Of a stretch of 64,000 nucleotides of DNA, positions 46,750 to 57,515 are shown piece after piece. Source of the stretch: Tubulanus polymorphus (lineage: Eukaryota; Nemertea; Palaeonemertea; Tubulaniformes; Tubulanidae); NCBI RefSeq assembly GCF_964204645.1, contig NC_134028.1, forward strand, positions 20,124,153 to 20,188,152, written 5' to 3'. A program made the translations under genes and the position numbers. The notes beneath the pieces were generated by a model, which was given only the letters and a program-made list of their open reading frames with translations, had not been told where the DNA came from and ran no database searches. The number at the start of each line of letters is the position of its first letter. The first letter of the stretch is position 1.

Positions 46750-47244
46750 TTAGTTATCATCGTCATCGTTGTTATCAGTTTCGGCCTCAGTTTGCGCTGC
46801 CTGAGTCAGTAAGTCTCTCAGAAGCTCTATGTGAGGATGTTCAGCTATGCATAAGTCCATTAGTTGGTCAGACACCCCGGTGGTATACAGAATTTCGCGG
46901 TATAAGTGTCCTGATTTATTCCGGCACTTTTAAGCTGCGTCGCATCAGGTCCCAATGTCTCCGGTGCCGGTTCATAGAAAATGTGTCGAGTAGCGTTGCG
47001 CATTTTGCGGTTGGTATACCTACCGAATCCTGCACTCTCTCGTGCTTGCAGTTCAACTGAAATTGAAATAACGATACTGTGGTCAACATAATAATGTGGA
47101 TTGCTTAGATTAATTGCGATTGTTGTAAAATGTAAAATAACATGTAATTAATTTGAAGTGAGCATAGCGTACCTATAATTTGTTGAGCTAGAGAGCCTTT
47201 TGTATGTCGCTGTATTTGGCGGCTGTCGACTAAAGGGCCTGGTG
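46750..47244 (-). CDS. Terminal exons of an unrecognised gene, frameshifted
   Basis: Two minus-strand exons appear to end a gene. The upstream one (about 47235 or 47244 down to 47171) reads DSRQIQRHTKGSLAQQII and ends at GTACGC in phase 1. It joins to 47056-46750, which starts at a good acceptor (CAATTTCAG) and reads VELQARESAGFGRYTNRK, then FYEPAPETLGPDATQL. At a run of four A/T bases (46928-46931) the frame shifts by one, and the continuation reads SGHLYREILYTTGVSDQ, ending with an acidic DNNDDDDN tail and TAA at 46752-46750. I do not recognise the family. The shift may be a homopolymer sequencing error or real decay. Upstream exons were not found. Confidence 0.5.
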
Positions 47245-49279
47245 TTTGGTCACGTGGTGTGTTTGGTGTATGAGGTTAATAGATCGTTGATAGTTAATTT
47301 GTTGGTTGGTAGATACGTCGACACGTTGACACATGGAATGTTAATGGCTGGCGATATGAATGTGTCGACATGACAACTTTCTTTGGGATACACATAAACC
47401 GAACAACGCAGTTAGCATACGCGAAGGAACTATTCTATGCAATACCCTACTTGAGCCAAATTGCTTTAGTCGAGGGGGGACACCCCCTCGAGCTCCCGCT
47501 GCGCGGCTTGCTGTTAAAGGTAGAAGTCACTTTTTGCCCATGAATTCCTGTTCGGACCCCTGCTTTCTTTCAATTCTAGATCTGCCCCTGGGATGTTGTC
47601 ACGTGAATTTCCACGTCACATTGAACTCATCCCAGATGGTGTCACATAGTATTTCGTATCGACCCGGTTTACACCCGGCGTAAGTTTACCGCAAGAACAT
47701 GAATAATATATCTACGTAGATTAGTATTCCAGTCTTACGCGTTCAATCAGTATAAACAAATACGCACGATATTAGTACAAATAATCGTCGATTACTTCAA
47801 TCTACAAAGCGAGACAACTTTAGGCTCGGCTTATACTGTTTTTGCCTATATAAATGTACCTATTAGGATGATTAGATAGATTTACTTCAGAGAACTAACG
47901 AGTTACTCCCGAATTGATATTTACCGTATCTAAATAAATTATCCGACAACATTTCAAATAGTCGTTTTGACACAGGGGAAATCATCATTCTGTTGTTTTT
48001 AACACTACTTTCCCAAAGCACGTCGCCTTCGATCCTGACCTTCGTACTCGTCGAAGCCTTTTTATCTAATTCTCTTTAATTAATTCTAATCCGAATTAGA
48101 TTTCGCCTTTAGAAGTTAAAAGTTTATGTACACATGTTTTCGTTTTCTCTATAATTCCGTAAAAATCGAAATTCTTTCCTTTTGAACTAAACGAGATGGA
48201 TTCACTTTAAGAATGTTTTTTTTTATATGACCTTTGACGAACGTAAAAAATTTGCCATCTTCTTTCGGTAGGGATATTTTTAAATTTTCCATCGGAATTC
48301 GCAGGGGCCGCGTTTTAATGAATTCGACATAAATGATATTACGATATAACGAAATCGTGATAAAACATTGATTGAATATGAGACCAACCATATACACCCC
48401 CCCCCCCGTACCAGCGACCTCTTCGGCAAAAGAAGTGAAAAGGAGAAATTATAAGTTATTAACCATTCACGATGAGAATTGGTATTTGCACGGCTAAGCT
48501 TCTAACGCTTGCGCGGCGACGCTGGTCTCTAATCCCAATGGGTAACGATACGATATTCAATACAAAACATCTCCATAATTCAGTATTTCCAGTAACGGCG
48601 TCGTCATTTTTGACCGACGGTCCGTTACCACTGGTTATTAGCGCACTCGTGACCCCGAGAAGTAAAATAGCTCCGATATCTCAGCGATCCCTCGTGATTT
48701 TCAATCCGCTGATAGCTCATGGTATATCTTGATATATCAAACGCGTAGAACGAGAACTATTTGACATTAATTTGGAATCATTGTGACAAGAAGCGGTAGC
48801 AGCCTAAAGGTTCTCATCAGAATAAGCTGACTTAGTCCACAATTACTTCACCGTTCAAAACATATTTTGCAAAGGGTTTCTAAATGTGAGATTTTCCACG
48901 GGCCGGAGCCCTGCGAGTCTAGGGGTCAGATGAATATTATCACTTCGAAACTTTTCTGCAGTGTCCATGGGTGATATAAGAGAACCGTTTGAACCATTGT
49001 CCATCGACTGGTTCAGGGCTGATGAAGGGTCCCTAAGTCTGGGGCCCGTAAATTGATTAATGGGGCGGCGAATAAATAGTTACACGTAAATGACCTTTCA
49101 CGATAATAGCAATAATATAATGCATTATTTAAAAACGCTTCCTCAACCATATTACCAAAGGGTATTTCTGAACGTCGGCTTAGTACAATCAAAAGCTTTA
49201 TGTACCACCTACACATAAAAAGTTGTAAAACTAATAGCGAAACAACAGAATGTAAAAATAGAGAACTGCTGTTGGTTAT
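47245..49279. other. Region upstream of the unrecognised minus-strand gene
   Basis: No exon is firmly supported, although exons of the 46.75-kb gene are expected here. A minus frame at 48665-48470 reads GAILLLGVTSALITSGNGP and looks membrane-like but has no clean start. A C11 tract lies at 48397-48407, and a TE-like GAGGGGGGACACCCCCTCGA palindrome at 47474-47493. Confidence 0.35.
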
Positions 49280-49515
49280 TAGGCGCGTTCACACGACGTA
49301 ATTTAGACCGGTCTAAATTTGGTCCGGTCCAATATAGACCGGACTAAGCGTTAACACGGGCAAAAATGCCGTTCCAATTTAGACCGGTCTAGTTTAGACC
49401 GGTCTAATTTGGCACGGTCTAAAAGAGCGAACCAGGTCCGGACCAAATTTTGGACCGGTCTAAATATGCGTGTGTGGACAGAAACTGGAACCAGGTCCGG
49501 TCTAAATCGTCATTC
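49280..49515. mobile_element. MITE with TTTAGACCGGTCTAAA palindromes
   Basis: At least five copies of the palindrome TTTAGACCGGTCTAAA or half of it lie in 235 bases, flanked by GCGTTCACACGAC on the left and ATTTAGACCGG-type ends on the right. The arrangement of an inverted word repeated in both arms with a TTCACACG edge matches 22385. Non-coding. Confidence 0.65.
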
Positions 49516-50159
49516 TGAATCTCTGCGGTAGATGTCGCAACCTCTGCGGTAGAGTGTGAGTCCAGTTTATTAAGTTTTAAATGCTTTTATTACCGTTTAT
49601 GTAATTATTTTTAAGTACTGTTTTTCCTCCCCATTCAATGGAAATGTTTGGAGCGTAATTCGTATTCGTATATCGCGATCATCATCCGTTTTATTGCCGT
49701 GCTTTGAACCGTGTTTAAACGACACTTAGAGTTTCAGCATGATAGAATAACATCGAATTCGCAAAAATGTATAAACCTGACAGAGGATCGAATTGGTCAA
49801 ATGAAGAATGTCTTGCTCTACTTGGAATCTGGAAGCAAGACTTCATCCAGGCGCGATTAATTATTTAGCAGATGGCGACATCTTGTGCGCCCGGTGACAA
49901 GCGGATTTTATCACCGCGTGAGGGACAAGTCTCGTGTGTGACGTAATCTTATACAGATCACTTTCTTAATTTTACAGACAAAAGAAAGAGACAAGAAACG
50001 TGTTTTTCGGTCGGAAGTTGTTTTGTTACAGTAACTTATCTGCGGTAGAATCGGATTGCTGTATTCACTGATCGGTTTACTAAAAACAACTCGATGATAG
50101 TCTCCTGCTATCAGACAACCCAGCTCAGTTTCGAGAAGAGGGCTTTCAAATATCATTTT

Positions 50160-50421
50160 CAGGCGCGGATCCAGAGGGGGTTCAGGGGTCGTGGCCCATC
50201 TCCCCCCTGCTCGGCTACCAAATAAATTTTGGAATCATTTTATTGAAGGAGTGTACTCAAGACAAAGCGGGCGAATAGTACTACATAATCGGTACCATAT
50301 CATCTTATGTTTGGCCAAACAATACGCCGTATAGGCCCCGTATCGGAGATTTTAGTCGGGGGTTTAACATTTACATTCTTTATGAACCCCCTCCTGGAAA
50401 AAATGATGGATCCGCGCCGGC
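50160..50421. mobile_element. hAT-like MITE
   Basis: CAGGCGCGGATCCAGAGGGG on the left and CCTGGAAAAAATGATGGATCCGCGCCGG-type right end (last 14 bases TGGATCCGCGCCGG) are inverted. Such (C)AGGxGCGGATCCAG ends are common for hAT-derived MITEs. No transposase. Confidence 0.55.
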
Positions 50422-50577
50422 TTATAGGATTATCTTAATGCCACGGAATATGAATTTCGTGAGGCATACATAGAATAGGTGAGTTTTGAAGAGATTAATA
50501 TTCACCGAGAACCGTAGAACTGGGTCCTGATAGCAAATCTCTCGTTCTCTGGCCTAAGACTTTAGGAATATGGACAT

Positions 50578-52866
50578 AATAAGCCTTTTTACAGTTTCCA
50601 GGCGCCATTTTTTGGGTACCTGCCGGGTCCGCATTGTTGAATTTTTTGTCCCTATTTTTCTCCATTTTAATCTCTTTATTTCGTGCATATGTCTGGATTG
50701 GATTAAGATAGAAACAAAGTAAAAATATCGATGAACTCGGCTGATAATAAACTTTTTCATGATATCACTCATTTATAAAGTTAATGCAACAATGTGCGCT
50801 CGTGAAGTTATAAACTTTGATATCGTCTTCCCGATAATTCAACTTGAATTATTGCATCATTGCGCGTTAAAAGTTTGTTTTTGCGCGGTAATATTTGTTT
50901 TTGCGCGGTCATACTTGTTTTTTGCGCGTTTTCGTTGAGGACGAAAAAAAATTTACATGGGATGGCCCGAATCAGCCACCATACTCATCTCATTCAGAAG
51001 TTCGTAATTCTTACAAATTTTTATCTACATTTTTTGAGTTTTCAGGATCAATAGCCATCTATATGTGGTCTTATATACTTTTTACCGTTTTCAAATATCT
51101 TTATCACTTTTTAAGTAATTGCTCCAAAACACGTTTTCCTGGGTCCCCTTTGTGCATCTTTATGTCAGGAAATTTCACAATTTTACCGGTCCCTACTTTG
51201 TTGAAAATCAATTTTTTAAGTAACCATGAAAAATGGTAATTAAAGATATATATTCTCTAGGATTAGTCAAAATAAACGAAATAACCCAGGTGTTGCTTTA
51301 ACCAGCTACCTAGTTTCACAACAGAAATTATCAATTTGTCTTACGTGTTTCATTCGATTCCAAAACGGCACGTACGTAAACGATCGCAAATGTGAAAGTC
51401 AGACATTATGTGGCACATGTATGAGGACCACAGCCTCAAAGCTGTGTCGTATTGCCGTCGCAAATTTACATGGCTACTTACGTGAAATGGGCTAATAGAG
51501 ACCTTGTATGATCAAAACTGACTTAAAATTCGTGCCAAATCTCAAAACAACTATCAAAAGCACGAGATCAATTTTGACAGAAAGTAAACGAATGTTATGT
51601 TCCTCAATATATACTAATATATTCCAAAGTTCCAATCTTTCCAACACATTGACTAAGGCTAATATATTCAAATTCAATTTGAAACACCTTCCAGCACGTG
51701 TCACGATCAGTAATGAAGATCGAACATCGAACATTCTCAAAATAGCAAACCTGGTCCAACGGTTTGCGTCAAGTTTGACACAGCCATGGCTGCCTCCATT
51801 TGCGTGGAGCTGCTGCTGAAAATTCAAAAAATGTAAATCGGGTACCGGTATTTAACCGAGGACCGAGTGCTCGCCATTACACCATGGTATTTCTGATGGT
51901 TTACTTTTGAGCAACTGGCTCCAGAATCACCTGCCAACTTCCATATTTCATTGATGCAATATACCGTGAAACAATATGTAATATTGACGGGAGATCATTG
52001 AAACTTAAATGCCTGACTCCAGACGACTTATTTCTACTTTTTTGACTATCTTAGATGATTGGGATAGGGTTCCAAAAATAAGGACATTTTCCGCAGATTA
52101 AGGCTGCGAGTAAGGTGCCTCTCAGTGTTGAAACAAATACATCCAAAACGATGTAATTTGCAAGAGAATGAGTGTTAGATTTGTAGGTTTTATGCGATCA
52201 TTGTCTTGACAAAGATGGTAACCTTAATGGGAAGTGCAGGGGTCCGGACTACCCAATCCCCAAACCCGTAGTCTGCCCCTGTTTTACTAGAAATATATCT
52301 TTATTTACCATTTTTTCAAATAACTAGGTGCCCTTGTTTCCATAGTTACTGAAAATTTTGATTTGAATTAAGTAGGACCGGTTAAATTGTAAAATTTCTT
52401 TATATGTGTAAACATGATACTCTAGAAAACGTGTTTTGGAAGTTTGATTCGCAATTACTTAAAAACTAATAAAGATAATTGAAAACGGTAAAAAGTATAT
52501 AAGACCACATATAGATGTCTATTGATCCTGAAAACTCAAAAAAAAATGTAGATTAGAATTTGTAAGATTTACGAACTTTTGAATGAGATGAGCAATAATT
52601 CAAGTTGAATAATCGGGAAGATGATATCAATGTTTATAACTTCACCAACGCGCATTGTTAACTTTATGATTGAGTGATATATTAAAAAAGTTAATTATCA
52701 GCTGAGTTCGTCAATATTTTCACTTTGTTTCTATCTTTCTCGAATCCAGAGATATGAACGAAATAAAAAAAATTAAACGGGGAAAAATAGGGACGAAAAA
52801 TTCAATAATGCGGACCCGGCGGGTACCCGAAAAAAATGGCACCTGGAAACTGTAAATAGGCTTATT
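50578..52866. mobile_element. 2.29-kb fold-back element, older
   Basis: Termini AATAAGCCTTTTTACAGTTT and CTGTAAATAGGCTTATT are inverted. The left arm (50578-51262) and right arm (52287-52866) match with moderate divergence along their length, including ATCTCTGGATT-type and CCAGGTGCCATTTTT blocks. The left arm has a 110-base insertion (about 50865-50985) absent from the right arm. The central 1 kb has no supported gene. A solo end of the same family lies at 30833-30925. Confidence 0.78.
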
Positions 52867-54243
52867 CCAAGTGTTTGTAATGGGCAGGGGAGTAATCGAT
52901 TAATCACGCTATTCTGGGATCAATCAACAGATACTTACACCATCGATGTGAGGTGTGAATGTTAAAGTTAGTTATCACACTTACTGTAACACAACACACG
53001 TCATAAACTTTCTAGGACATTGACCACATGTTTATCCAGGAGTGGCTTCAGCAGAGGAGAATTTAGAGGGACGAAAGCCCTATTTCTACCAATATCACTT
53101 TTGCCAAAAGTATCTCATAGAATCACTATGGATGCTCAGAAAATTATCCTTTGAATTTCAGATTTTCATGGCCCAAATCCTTTATTTAGGCGTGTGATGT
53201 TTTGCCCCCCCCCTTCTAAATTCCTGGATCGGTAGACGCGCTCGATGCTCCGCTACGCTGTCCACCTTCTGCACTCTGTCAACCCCATTCACTCAGCAAT
53301 ATGATTATATAACACAGACCATCGATTTAGCAGAAAGGTTTTCAGCTATTGATAAACAACGATTATCGCATCGGGCGTGCACAGTTACATCCGGTCTGGA
53401 TCTAAAATCTAAAATACCATCTGAAACGACGATTCAATCGATCGGATTACAGTGGGGCTTCACTTTCCGGAGTTTCTTCTCATTCACTGCTTAAAGATAG
53501 GAGACCTGAATAGTGGTATTGTAGCTCTCACGTACTCGGTACACGGCACCACTGTCACCTCGGGTTCTCCTGGGACCGGTTTGTGGTCGCAAATAAGCCT
53601 CACGGTCCCCTGAGAGCGGAAAGTCGTATAGGCTGAACGAGAACATTCTCTGTGAGTAAAAAAAATCCCACGCGTTGAAAGTGACTTAAGTGACTGTTGT
53701 TAGTTTCTGCAAACTTATCACGAACTCGCTTCCTGAAAAGCCGACGTTCCGATCGACCCGATCTGTGAATATGATGAGTGAGAGACGGAGCTGTGAGGGG
53801 AGGGAAGCAGGGGGTATGGAGGACGGGGAAGGTTAGGGGTTAAGGAATGGGAGAGAGGATAAATACTTAATAATGAACCTCTGGCGGGGTACTTGATACA
53901 ACGTAACCCACCACACCCCATCCTAGACACTTACATAACCCTTTCTCTTGGTCAGCTAAACAAGTTTTGAACGGTAATAAACGTTTGTATCTAGAGGATT
54001 GTTAGTGAATAGAGTCACAACACCTATGTGATCACCACTGTTAAATTATCATTGTAAACTTTTATGGTTAAAACGCCCCTAGGCCCACTTTACCCCGATC
54101 TTATCCTGAAATGCCTGGGAATTTTCGGTCTCCAATTTTGAAATTGGATTAGACCTCCGATTGCAGATTAGTTATAAATAATAGATAACTTGCACCCAAC
54201 TTCTATGATCATTGTGAATTTTCTAACATTTTGGGAGCCCCTG

Positions 54244-54677
54244 GGGCTAAAAACCTGGAATGTGCAACTTTAGACTTCACTTTACACCAGTCCCATCCTC
54301 CCCGGCAGGGATTCGAACCTGATGGCATCGAGATTGCCACTTAACGAAACCCTGCCACACTCGACCGAGTGCGCAGCTACATGCGCAGCTTAGCTGATGT
54401 CATTATCAGCTAATCAGATATCCCGTTTTGTTTTAGCCCGGGTTTTCCCATTCATAGTTCTTCCGTGAAATCTACCTCAACGATTATACAACGAGCAATC
54501 TGATTGATGCCGCAAGTTTTCGTGCGACAAAGCTGCGCATGTACCTGCGCACCCGGTCTAGTGTGACAAGGTTTCGTACTGTGGCAATCTCGATGCCATC
54601 AGGTTCAAATCCCTGCCTGGGAGGATTGGACTGATGTAAAGTGAAGTCTGAAGGTGCACATTCCAGGTTTTTAGCCC
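54244..54677. mobile_element. Fold-back element carrying inverted tRNA-like heads
   Basis: A 434-base element with near-perfect termini GGGCTAAAAACCTGGAATGT and its reverse complement. The arms continue inward as inverted copies of a tRNA-like head: GGGATTCGAACC on the left and GGTTCAAATCCC on the right (B box orientation opposite). They also share the inverted segments GATGGCATCGAGATTGCCAC/GTGGCAATCTCGATGCCATC. The centre has GCCCGGGTTTTCCC. It encodes nothing. A related copy lies at 27560-27884. Confidence 0.7.
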
Positions 54678-55335
54678 ATGAAATGAACCATTCAAACATT
54701 TTGTACCTGAAAGTATGTTTAAATATGTCGCCTAGCTCCCAGATTACAAACTATGCCAAACTGCGTCAATCACTGTGCGATTAGCACGTTTAAGATTCCA
54801 TAGATAAACTCGTAGAATCTACTGATTATCTATCTGACTGGCGTCGATAACAAAACGACATTTTTGCATTACATGCAAAGAAAAATCGTTTATCTTTTTT
54901 ACCATCGACAGGAATCAAATTTCTCTTTCATTTTCTAGCGCTAAAATGGAGTGACAAAATACACCACGAATTTCTATGGTTCGTTTATTGTTATTTCATT
55001 TTCATGTGATAGAAAACTATAATTAGATCACGTGTTCTTTGCGTAGCAATCAGTGGTTCCAGTTTTCCCCAGTAGCCAGCGTGTTAGAATTGCGCGCGCT
55101 TCCTATTCGTATTCGTATTCGCTAGCAGTGGTAGCGCTATGGGATAACAGTATGTGTTCCTTTAAAATATGACATTCGACATTTGGTTCAATCGAATGCA
55201 TTACAAAGATGAATCTTCGGTTTCATCTAAATCCCTGCAATAGTAGAAAATGTTTTGCGCAAAAAAAATAACGGAGAAATGAATTTCGAAACAGATTAGA
55301 ATATTGTAATTTTGGTAGTAAGAGCTCTGTGTGCC

Positions 55336-55546
55336 CAAATAAAAACCCGCAGTAGATTTGTAGAAAAGTTTATTTTCTAACTGTTTCGAGGTTAATTCGA
55401 AACCTCATCTTCAGAGGAAGTAAAATAAGTTATTGTTTTATTCTATCATTTTAGTTCCTGAAACTGTTTTCATCATTAACTAATCATTTTAGTTTAGAAA
55501 CTGTTAGAAAATAAACTTTTCTACAAATCTGTGGGGTTTTTATTTG
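55336..55546. mobile_element. MITE with 44-base inverted termini
   Basis: CAAATAAAAACCCGCAGTAG followed by ATTTGTAGAAAAGTTTATTT is inverted at the right (AAATAAACTTTTCTACAAAT, then CTGTGGGGTTTTTATTTG). The interior contains TTTCGAGG...GAAACCTCATCTTCAG. Non-coding. Confidence 0.75.
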
Positions 55547-55904
55547 TTAACTGTACTGAGATTTATATCAGTTCGCTACAATCACTTTGTGTGCCATTTT
55601 CTCCCGTGAAAAAAGAATATCTAAAACGCTGCGCAAACTTTGAAAATCCGCTTACGTTTTCTGTCTAATTGATATTAAACCCAATGGCGAGAAGAGACAC
55701 AAACCCGGAGGATTCTATATCGAATTTTTGGTTTCCCTGTGGGTTGACGAAATTTCGCATGTACTTTTAATGAATATGTGTTTGAATTTTTAAAAATCAA
55801 AAGTTTTATAACGTTTACACTGATTTCCGCTAATAGATGACATGACATAAAGGGACTAGGTGACCAGCCTAACAGTTCGTAGTCACAGGACCTAGTTCGA
55901 CCAT

Positions 55905-56035
55905 GCTGTACCGAGTTCCACAGTTCGGGATCCAGTTCCACAGTTCTGGGCCTAATTCCACAGTTCTGGATCCAGTTCCACAGTTCTAACCCTAATTCCA
56001 CAGTGCTGGACCCAGTTCCACAGTGCTGGACCTAG
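55905..56035. repeat. Tandem repeat, 20-base unit
   Basis: Six consecutive 20-base units of the form CCAGTTCCACAGTTCTGGAT, each with one to three substitutions. Looser copies continue to about 56160, and related words are found at 32390-32465. The minus frame at 55675-56001 is repeat-derived. Confidence 0.85.
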
Positions 56036-56584
56036 TTAGACTTTGATGGATCCAACCCGTTCCGAAATCATTTCAACAGTTCAGGATCCAATTCCACTCT
56101 GAGGCTAGTTACGCAGTACTGGGTCCAGCTCAACAGTTCTGGACTCATTTCCACAAAAATGAAAATGGTGACTAATTTTCAGTCATACAGCCGAGAACTG
56201 TAGAACCTGGGACCAGTTCTATAGACTTAAGACCAGTATAATTCCTTCTCCTTTGTATAGCTAATCTAACATTTTAGAACCAGTCTTAAGATCTGAGATC
56301 GCTTTTAGACTTATGTCTCGACTATGGATTCGGACCCTAGTCTAACTAGCAATGGGTCTATAGGTCTAAATGATTTCAGTTCTGTCCAGTGTATACATTC
56401 GGGACTTGCTGTAAATTGACCAATTTTCAGTAATGGGAGTAATAATATTCGATGCCATTTCTCGCTGTTATTCGCTTGTTACGCCCACAGCTGTGAAACT
56501 AAGATGGGTTGGTCACGTGGACGATGCTGGCGGGGGTGCATGTCGTTGTCACATGGCGGTTACTTGCGGGGGTGGGGCGATCAT

Positions 56585-57505
56585 GAATGTAGGTAAAAAT
56601 CCCCCTGGTAAAAATCCCCCCGGTAAATATCCCCCAGGTAAAAATCCCACAAGGTAAAAATCCCCCCATATCCACTTTTCTATAAAACTAGAGTAGAAAA
56701 AATTAACTTTTTACAACATTATTTAGGAATACATAAGTACATTAGATATTTTATTTTTACTTTTAAACCATAGTTTTTATAGAAAATTTCAAAATTATGA
56801 TAGTGTCATTTTTGATGCATGGCGTATATGCTAAGTCACATAATAATGTCATTTTTACTGTACATAAAATCAAAGAAGTTAATAACTGTAAACTAGATGA
56901 TTCCGCGACTAGATAATTCTTAAGTAATAATTATTCATTTTCAACAGTGACCACCTAATTAGCCACTTTAGTTTAAATGACCAATTTCAATCAACTGACT
57001 CGTACCCTTAGAATAAGTATTTTGTCTCTACAGTAATTATTCTTAAATTATCTTAGGGGTAATCACTCCAGTGCCCAAAAAATTGTAAATCAAATGGGTT
57101 GGCTCTGTGACTAAATAACTCTTAAGTAATGATTATTCATTTTCAACAGTGGCCACTCTTTAATTAGCAAGTAGGCTAGTTTAAATGACCGAATTCAATC
57201 AACTGACTCGTACCCCTAGAATAAGTATTTTGTCTCTACACTTATTATTCTTTATTAAACGTTTGGTAACCGTATTTAATGGATGGAATTACTATACTAG
57301 AGTTAAATAAAGCAATAAAGTGCAATAAAATTTCGAATCTATATTTTTTAAACATAATAGCTGTTGAAAATTTTAGTGAAATCAATTATGGGGGGATTTT
57401 TACCAGGGGGGATTTTCACCTAAGGGGATTTTTACCGGGGGGATTATTACCTAGGGGGGATTTTTATCGGGGGGATATTTACCGGGGGGATTTTTACCTG
57501 TTACC
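56585..57505. mobile_element. Fold-back element with tandem-subrepeat termini
   Basis: Both ends are arrays of a ~15-base unit GGTAAAAATCCCCCC, left (56592-56665) in one orientation and right (57388-57498) inverted (GGGGGGATTTTTACC). The element is flanked by a perfect 10-base direct repeat GGGCGATCAT (56575-56584 and 57506-57515), a probable target-site duplication. The interior has two ~150-base direct repeats (56903-57050 and 57106-57255). No transposase frame is seen. The organisation recalls Drosophila FB/Galileo fold-back elements. Confidence 0.7.
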
Positions 57506-57515
57506 GGGCGATCAT

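Noticed and set aside
48472-48732. Plus-strand frame and the membrane-like minus frame beneath it
   Set aside because: The minus frame (GAILLLGVTSALITS) has no clean start, acceptor or recognisable family.
51492-51827. Overlapping plus and minus frames of 103-111 codons
   Set aside because: Both lie in the loop of the 2.29-kb fold-back, are AT-rich and resemble no protein.
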